Positions 9,466 to 15,900 of a stretch of DNA of 15,900 bases are shown here, piece after piece. The notes under the pieces are model-generated. The model was not told the origin of the DNA. It saw only the letters and a list, made by a program, of their open reading frames with translations, and searched no databases. Each line of letters starts with the position of its first letter. The stretch's first letter is position 1. Origin of the DNA: Perkinsus olseni (lineage: Eukaryota; Perkinsozoa; Perkinsida; Perkinsidae); contig JABANP010000830.1 in NCBI GenBank assembly GCA_013115135.1, positions 1 to 15,900 of the forward strand, in the 5' to 3' direction. Made by a program: the position numbers and the translations under genes.

Positions 9466-10370
9466 GCGAACCGAAGCACGAGCACGAAACAACAACGCGG
9501 AAGTAATGAGGAAGACATAGCTGTGGTTCATACCTATGCAGAGACTCTGCCAGAGACTTGGGTTCTATCCGTTAAGCAAGGAAGGATGGGTGTGGTCTCA
9601 AAGGCATAACCTACCAGGCGGCGCCGTGTGTGTGAGTTTAAAGTCCAACGCCGACAGAACGGCTTAGTTAGATCAGCACCGACGTACATTTCTGAGGAGG
9701 ACTAGTTCAGCCTTTTAATAGGCTCTGTTCAGGCCATGATGTTATAACTTGAGTGGGTCGAAAGCCTTCGCTTTTGAACTCGAGGCAGAATACGCGAAAT
9801 GCGAGGTGAGAATTGTCGCATGCGGACACTGCGGTACATGACATGTGGAGGGCGGATGAGGTCATATAGCCCCTCGCTGCCCTGGTGGCTGCTCTGGCGA
9901 GTTGGATGGCCGACCCTTTCGGACTGAAGCTTGAGCTAGCTCCCTTATCTGGGAGGGTTACTGAGGATGCCCACCGCTCAGAGGACAGGAGGTCTCACCT
10001 TCGATAGAGGGTTAGACGAGGAGTGCCTGATTGGTGAAGGGAGAGCCTTGTATTTTCCTCCGTACACCACCGGGGAGCCTCTCGCAGAGCCAACAGCTGC
10101 TGTGGGAGAGCCTGTGACCATCGATCTGGTAGAGAGACATTATCGCAGCACCGCACCGCGAATGGGCCTCTTGCGCCAGTGAGCGTGTGCTGTAGATGGT
10201 AGTCCGGTATTTCGGTTGATGACCTGACCGGGAGAAATGAGAGCTCAGGCAATAGGAGGAGGCCTCACGGAGCTTCTGTAGCGGTAGACACCTGCTTTGT
10301 TCTTGCCAAAGCGATTATGTTCTTTTTGTGGTTCATCCTTAGAGACGCTCGTGTTGCCTTGGTAGTCTAG
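9466..10370 (+). CDS. Unknown multi-exon gene, tail-to-tail with the kinesin gene
   Basis: Several adjoining stretches look coding and join in phase toward the 3' end: 9870-9956, 10021-10178, 10242-10277 and 10343-10370, with TAG at 10368-10370. The intron 10278-10342 has a long pyrimidine-rich 3' half. Upstream, an exon ending at 9805 with donor GTGAGA (phase 0) carries AFAFELEAEYAKCE and joins 9870. A further open stretch at about 9466-9589 (AVVHTYAETLPETWVLSVK) is probably an earlier exon, but no start ATG is apparent. The protein has an Ala-rich helix (PLAALVAALASWMADPFGLK) and a C-terminus AQAIGGGLTELLDARVALVV spread over the last three exons. I do not recognise a family. It starts close behind the stop of the preceding gene (9396); a continuation of that gene by an unseen splice is possible but less likely. 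Confidence 0.45.
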
Positions 10371-10406
10371 GCCGCGGGGCTCTGCTAATTGACCAAAGAT
10401 TCCGAA

Positions 10407-13400
10407 TCAGCACCGGTCGAGCGCGGTACTTCTAGTGTGCTCAAGGGAAGATCTGCTGCTCCTCCGTTGGCTGGCTAGAGGGGCTTTTCTGTGCTGGCGT
10501 GAGAGAAGTTTATAGCGGCTGGGAGGATGGTCTATGTGTGGCAGCTTCACAGTCGTCGGAGTGGGGGTCTTGGCTCTACTAGGCGGCTTGTACTGGGGCG
10601 ATTGAGGCTCCGCCTGCTGGCGGGACGTTATTGGGCCCTTGGTGATCTCGTCGACGAGTTCCTTCATTCCTTTGATTTTGCTCGCTCGTGGTATCCCGAG
10701 TTCACGAGCTTGCTCCGCCGCGCTAGAGTCCGATGGTGCTAAATTTCCCACATGGGGCAAGTCCGAGTCTCCCGTGGCACTGGTGAAGTCGCCTGTGCGC
10801 AGAGGTATATACCTAACTCACCACCTGCTAGCCCGTGACATAAGAATCAGCTGCCGCCCTACGAAGCATGGCTGTTTACTCCATCAACTTGACCACGTTG
10901 CTCGTCGGTCAGGACCAAGCGGTGCTCCTCCAACATTTGGTCGCGCAGTTTGATTTGATACTGAAAAAGAAGGTCAAAATAGGTAGCCCATGATGAGGAG
11001 CACGGATGGAAGAGGCCGGGGACTTCAACATAAGAAGACCGCAGCAGCTGGCATCCGGAAGAGTTTTGAAGATCACTATTGAATATTGTTGATGTGACGG
11101 CCGGCGCGCTTCGTGCTAAGAGATGTGGCGAACGCTTCATGTACAGCACGATGTATAGGGGAAGCTTCGATCGACAAAGGACACAGGATAGGGAAGCTGC
11201 CGGCTTCATCAATCGGATGCTCAACTTAAGCTTTTGTATTTCCAAGTTCTTCTGGTGGACTATCATCTCGTGTGCTTTCAGCATCTGCTGGGCTTGCTCG
11301 TAAGACTCCATTGCTTCCACTTCTAGCACCTACAGCGGGAAGCCACAGCCTCCCCCATCAGCCTCGTTGCTCTACTTGATTCCGGAACATGAGCTCTAGA
11401 AATGCACGGACGTCGTCGTTGTGAACCTGAACCAACTGAGCTACCCCATGAGGTGCTTCAAGTGTCGGTTGTTACGGTATTAGGGGAGTTTCACTTGGAG
11501 TGCGTGTAGCACCTCCTCGTTATCTCTTAGCCGCTCCGCTAACATGTGCCGATTCCTGAGATTAGAGCCTACGCGCTGGTCAGAACGGTATCTTGTCACT
11601 TCTCGCTCGAGGAAATAGACTCCTCTATCAGGCTCAGGTCTTGTTGCAGTTCCCCAATAGATTTCGGAGCTTCATCGGTGCCCGTTGGAGCAGCGCCACT
11701 CGCGGCCTGTTCTTCCCACCGGCTTATCGACAGCATCACGCCGGCCTTAGCAGTCTGCTGTGTTTGTGCTTCGATCTCTGTGTCGATGAGGCTGCGCTTC
11801 AGCTGAACTCGCTCCTCCACATTGTTGACCAACTCCTGCCGCCACCTGCCGGGTATGCGTACTATTAGCAGCGAACAACCTCTGAGGAGTTGTAATAAGC
11901 GTACCTCTCAGAGGCTTCACGCTCGGGATCGTTGGTGGGGGACATCTGACAAATCCAGCTCAGCGAGATCCTCCGAAGGCGAGAGGCTTACCAGCTCCTG
12001 CGGCGTGAAGGATTGTGACTTTGTCGCTAGTTTCTGCCTCAGGTCCGTCACCTGCCAGGATTCACCTCTCCCCAAATGCAAAAGCAACACTCTCCTACCA
12101 CTGCTCTCAATTCGTTGATAATTTGTGTGTACTTGGATATATGAAAGCTAACATTAAGGACGTTTCTCGTTACCTAAGGCCATGACGCCTTGTACTGCAT
12201 CACCAGCTAGGACACCAACCTTAGTTTTGATTTTCTTCGCTCTGTTGGCGTATTTAAGCGTGTTGTGAGTATCCTCACAGTTGAGGTGACATGGTGATAT
12301 GTTGGCTATCATAACCGTACGACAGTTGCCTCCAAGAGAGTCCTTCAATAACCTTGTGAGCTTGGAGTCTCTATAAGGCACGAAGCTGCTCTGCTTCCCC
12401 CTGCTTGGTCGGCCAGTGCAGTGATGCAGTTCCCCAGAGGCCAGCAGAGAGCGATTGATGTTGGCCCCTTCGATCATCCTCAGCCCCTTGTTGTTCGTTT
12501 GACTGGCGCGTTCGCTACCAGCCAAGTCTATCATCGACAGTTTCCCCACCAAAACCTCGGCGACAAGTCCGCTGCCCTTCTCTCGCTGTTCTACCACCAC
12601 TTGGAGTACAGCATGTGAACGGGAAGAAGTCTCATTGGCCGAAGTGGGCTCGGTTGTCCGATTCCGATTGCCACGTTGTAGCAAGTCCATGATCTCCTGC
12701 GCGGACTCGAGCCCGCCCACTTCACTGATACCGGCAACGCTCATGCCTTTAACTGGGTCCTCTCGCAGATCGAGGTAGTCAGAGCTAGAGGAGGACAGTA
12801 AGTCTCTAATGTTCTCGTTGTAGACCTATGCAGCACGACGAAGCGCTCTGGCAGGTTGATAGATCTCGCACGCGGCACATGGTTGATGCAATGCCAGAAT
12901 GGAGCGATAAATTTTCAGGTCCTCACCTCCAGAAAGCTACACTTGATTTGGATGTGCTTTTCGTTGCGACGCTTCAAGACTTTGACGTGCTCGAACAGGT
13001 CCCTGCATGTCACGAGTCGCTCATCGTTCCTTGATGTTAACCACCCACCTCAGAGTGAGGGTCATGGTCCCAGGTTGGGTGTAGCTGCCCAGCATCGTAT
13101 ATGTCTTCCCTGAGGAGAAAAGGACAATTCTTACAGAGGCATGGGAAACCCTTCCCCAGCACCTGCCCCTGTAGCCCCGTATGCGAAGACCGTCGCGTTG
13201 AAGCCATGGAGTACACCGGGTATGAGGAATTGGGCAGTGTTCTCATAAACATGGCTCTGGGAACAGTTGGCCTCAAAAACATGGTCGAAGGCGTATCTAT
13301 GTACGGGCCGTTCCTTTTCTATCAACTCGGGACCTATCTGGCCTCACCGCCGCTCCTTCGACTTATTCAAGCGAAGATAGTCATCGCTGGCCGTCGTTCC

Positions 13401-14007
13401 AGGATCCATCAACACCACCACCTTATTCTCCAATACCTACTTCACGGTCCTGCTGACTCGCACCCCACCAGATCACAAGTCCACCTACCCTGAGGACCTC
13501 CCTTCCACCCTGGGCCCGCTCGAACGGTAGAAGGCTTCTCGTTCTCACAGCCACCATGATGTTACCTGAGGACCGCTCGCCCTATCGATAAGCACTGTAG
13601 TCCGGTGCTAGCTCACTCGATCCGCTCCCCATTCGCTTCATATGGTCCTCGGTGGAGCTGTCCCTCCCCATCGGGTGTCCACTGATACACCCATCAACCT
13701 CCCCGTCCCGGCGTTCCAGCAAGGGTGACAAGTCTCGATCACCGTGCAGGGTACTGGCCACGTGCCGACTTACCGAGGCCGGTGACGTCGATTCACTGAC
13801 GTTGGCTTGCACCATCCCCCGTCCTGCAGGAGGTATGCTCTTCGCCGCCTTCGGCTCAGTCACTGACGACACTAGTCCACCGTTGCTCCGTTGCGGAGAG
13901 GTTGGGACAACCATCCATCGAAAAGCTTCTGAGAACCTTACGAGGACTCGCGGCCAGACGAAGTACTGCTTGCACGAAGTTGCACGGTTTAGCGTTCCAA
14001 TGTCCAT
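10407..14007 (-). CDS. Kinesin motor protein, kinesin-8 (KIF18/KIF19)-like
   Basis: A plus-end-directed microtubule motor; kinesin-8 members shorten or cap microtubule ends, and KIF19 does so in cilia. Exons (minus strand): 14007-13617, 13565-13489, 13436-13348, 13296-13163, 13109-13049, 13002-12927, 12825-12220, 12173-12102, 12051-11992, 11945-11880, 11835-11600, 11555-11495, 11435-11376, 11329 to about 11200, 10960 to about 10893, and about 10792-10407. Motifs: IMVAVRTR (first strand), P-loop GATGAGKT split by an intron, SFLEVYNENIRDLL, switch I NETSSRSH (12636-12613), switch II DLAGSE (12528-12511), and HNTLKYANRAKKIK followed by a neck VTRNVLNVSFHISKY. The neck and KYANRAKKIK favour kinesin-8. 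A 130-residue disordered N-terminal extension precedes the motor, a coiled coil follows it, and the tail is rich in Ser, Pro, Lys and Arg. Phases agree at all junctions down to 11329; the last two are approximate. Helix alpha-4 contains compensating frame shifts. Confidence 0.85.
13110..13162 (-). other. Intron splitting the kinesin P-loop
   Basis: A 53-nt intron (GTGCTG...CTCCTCAG on the minus strand, with a long pyrimidine run) separates GATGA from GKTYTM, in phase 1 of the second glycine codon. Removing it restores the full nucleotide-binding GATGAGKT. Reading through would give AGEGF and destroy the site. Confidence 0.9.
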
Positions 14008-15066
14008 ATCACCAACTCGATGCTCCGTAATCTTTGAGACGTTTCGATCGGTTTGCCGTATTCATCCGCGTCGTCCGATCGCGTTTCGTAAGGCCGTATC
14101 ATTCTCCTTGTCTGTATGAATGCTTCATTGGAGTAGCTTCTCGTGAGCATCACTGCGCTTTAATCTCTAACTCGGCTCCGCCTGCCTCTATCAAGCTCTC
14201 ACGCAGGCCGAGAGCCGGTGCTCCTACCTCTAGAAGGCCTCTGATGACGCTGGGTAGGGTTCGTCAGGCTTACGCGTTTTTGCTCCGTCTGTCAGTTTAA
14301 AAGCTGCCCTTTCCTTGCACTCTTTTGTCACCTTCCCTGACCAGCCATTACGACTGCGGTTCCTTACGTACAGTTACCCACGCATAGTTCGAGTAGGGCT
14401 ACACGAACTGACCAGCTATCTAGTCGACTGTCGTAACTGGCATGAACGGAAGCAACCCATCTCCACGGTAGGCCAGTAGCATAACCTCAGACTCTCCCCA
14501 TTTGCATGATGTATGTACCGGAATCACACGTCCGCGTCACATCTCGCGCAGTTTACTGGTTATGGCAATTCATTTACCGCTTGATTTGAACACAAGGTCG
14601 ACGAAAGCCTGGTGTCGTAAGTAAACCCCTTCCATAGGTAGCATGGGTACAGCGAACTTGTCTTGAAGTTCGAACTATACCGAGCAATATCGATATATAT
14701 CGAGGCCCCCGTCTACTGCCTTAGTGAATTCTCAGGCTGATATCCCGAGCCACATTATCACTGGACGGGTGACAGTACTTCCTCCGATGCACAAAAAAGG
14801 ATTGGCTACTTCACAGGGTACCCAGGCCCATCCTCACCCCAGAAGGTAGACCTACCCTTGCCGGAGGACGTTGCAACAATGATAATGATAATGATAATGA
14901 TAATGATAATGATGCTGATGATGATTATGATCACGATTAGCATGATGATGATTATGATGATTATAAGTGTGCCTTTCTGGTCTAGAGCTGCACGTATCAC
15001 GCACAACTCAAGAGTTGACAAATTCCCAGCATTGAGCAGAGAGACAGCTCAAAGAAAGACAGGAGA
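14008..15066. other. Intergenic region between two minus-strand genes
   Basis: This is the 5' flank of the kinesin gene and the 3' flank of the secreted-protein gene. Open frames here lack coding character or are translations of the simple repeat. A 12-bp palindrome (cgatatatatcg, 14690-14701) and the repeat tract at 14876-14966 are the only structures I see. Confidence 0.5.
14876..14966. repeat. Imperfect GATAAT / GATGAT simple-sequence tract
   Basis: Five exact GATAAT units at 14881-14910 decay into GATGAT/GATTAT-like trinucleotide units up to about 14966. On translation both strands give Met/Ile or Ile runs, so the open frames over it are not genes. Confidence 0.9.
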
Positions 15067-15516
15067 TCAATATTCTGGCGGCGCGAAATGCGACAGCCTG
15101 TAGAGACTTTGTCCCCCTTTCCAATGGATAATAACGACTTTGCTATTTTTGGCGAACCCAAGAATCTTGAGGGTCAACCCCGGCACACTGACGGCCTCGA
15201 AGTCGGCTTTGTAAGCAGCTGGTATTGGATCGACAGAACTAAGAACCACGTCCTCGATATAAAACTCGGGATACTTGACGATACCGTACATAGCTGATAA
15301 ACGGATCGGCTCCAAACTGTCATAATGCTGCAAGCTGAACGTGACCATACAGTCGCTCTCGCGAGTGAAGTTGAAGTCTATAGCGCTGACCAGAGGAGTC
15401 GAGGGCGTATAGTGAAGAAAGAGCTGATAGCGGCCATAGAGGCATCCCCCACATCCTTGGCCACAGGATAAGGGTATGATACACAATACCTCGGCGATGA
15501 GCAGTAGAATAGACAT
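15067..15516 (-). CDS. Small secreted protein of unknown function, single exon
   Basis: The ATG at 15516-15514 is chosen because it directly starts a signal peptide (MSILLLIAEVLCIIPLSCGQ), with cleavage expected after residue 20. Upstream in-frame triplets are only TTG/CTG. The product is 149 residues with TAG at 15067-15069. The mature part begins GCGGCLYGRYQLF, has an N-glycosylation sequon (NFT), alternates short beta-like hydrophobic strands and lacks membrane segments after the signal peptide. Four cysteines cluster near the mature start and the end of the signal peptide. The strand pattern and YGRY start resemble small secreted proteins I associate with Perkinsus, but no domain name applies. 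Host-interaction or cell-surface roles are guesses. Confidence 0.75.
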   Translation of the reverse strand: MSILLLIAEVLCIIPLSCGQGCGGCLYGRYQLFLHYTPSTPLVSAIDFNFTRESDCMVTFSLQHYDSLEPIRLSAMYGIVKYPEFYIEDVVLSSVDPIPAAYKADFEAVSVPGLTLKILGFAKNSKVVIIHWKGGQSLYRLSHFAPPEY

Positions 15517-15900
15517 AGCCTTCAATACAGCCCCAAAAGGAGTGACAACAGGTTGATAAGGGAGGAATGAAGACGAGGGCTCGCAGGGAAGCAAGCTGAA
15601 ATAATCGCTATCCGCTAATGCATAATGATGCCCAACTCTTGAAACGCATGCTCACCGATCATGCTGCATGATTCATGCATGACTCAGTCATGCATGATGA
15701 TTGTGGGGAATCTTTGCACTATTATTCAGTACAGTGTGGCTATTCAAGACGAGGCCCAAAGAAAAGAAAAACTGGACTCGAGGGGAGCTTAGTGATAATG
15801 TGCACTACAACTAAGTAAGCTAGGCTTAGCGTAGCAGGTATATGCACTATAGTGACAACTACCTTCATTGCGTTAGTCTCAAGGTTAGTTGTTTCATCAA
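15517..15900. other. Upstream region of the secreted-protein gene
   Basis: It contains a short 5' UTR candidate, a pyrimidine-rich stretch followed by an AG at 15597-15596 on the minus strand, a 25-bp palindrome and a small palindromic CACTATAGTG near 15844-15853. No further coding frame is convincing. Confidence 0.5.
15673..15697. promoter_or_regulatory. Perfect 25-bp palindrome centred on TGACTCA
   Basis: Twelve-base arms (tcatgcatgact / agtcatgcatga) surround a single central C at 15685. The centre contains TGACTCA, the core bound by bZIP factors of the AP-1/GCN4 type in other eukaryotes, and TGCATGA elements flank it. It lies 157 bp upstream of the start codon of the minus-strand secreted-protein gene, a plausible promoter position. 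A regulatory role is inference; it could equally be a hairpin or a relic of a mobile element. Confidence 0.5.

Noticed and set aside
13652..14119. Long plus-strand open frame of 155 codons
   Set aside because: It is the complement of the kinesin N-terminal exon, which links in phase to the motor domain; the plus-strand frame has no partner exons.
14637..14681. tRNA-like B-box around gaagttcgaac
   Set aside because: No acceptor stem of proper length or anticodon arm can be formed around it.
14806..15103. Open frames of Met/Ile repeats on both strands
   Set aside because: They are translations of the GATAAT/GATGAT tract.

Overview
This window is nuclear DNA of an intron-dense protist. Almost every gene is cut into short exons by introns of about 34-60 nt. 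Many of them have recognisable branch sites, such as TGCTAAC at 3267, and ordinary AG acceptors. Two axonemal or microtubule genes indicate a flagellated eukaryote. Two small secreted proteins without recognised relatives, short introns and a moderately GC-rich composition fit an alveolate, most likely a Perkinsus-type perkinsid. The organism call is inference. No rRNA, tRNA, CRISPR array or transposase was recognised.

Layout. 1-147: last exon of an unknown plus-strand gene. 445-1414: multi-exon plus-strand gene for a secreted protein. About 1841-9396: one very large plus-strand gene of about 45 exons. Its ends resemble the ciliary protein CFAP70 (TTC18): an N-terminal C2-like region and a C-terminal TPR superhelix. 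An EF-hand array (3953-5597) sits between them. About 9466-10370: a plus-strand multi-exon gene of unknown function. 10407-14007: minus-strand kinesin, kinesin-8 (KIF18/KIF19)-like, assembled from 16 exons and tail-to-tail with the preceding gene. 14008-15066: no gene seen, only an imperfect TAATGA/GATGAT repeat. 15067-15516: minus-strand single-exon secreted protein. 15517-15900: upstream region carrying a perfect 25-bp palindrome.

The conserved genes suggest a ciliary theme: CFAP70 is an axonemal outer-dynein-arm-associated protein, and kinesin-8 motors control microtubule length, including in cilia. Nothing in the sequence proves co-regulation.

Exon models were built by hand, by joining coding-looking stretches through GT-AG introns that keep reading phase. 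Junctions that are phase-consistent and lie in conserved motifs (kinesin motor, TPR region) are reliable. The 5' end of the CFAP70-like gene, the exit from the EF-hand cassette, and the first exons of the 9.5-kb gene are not. The most notable points are the phase-symmetric EF-hand cassette, frame disruptions in conserved parts of both cytoskeletal genes, and a recurring class of 5' splice sites reading GTCNGT.
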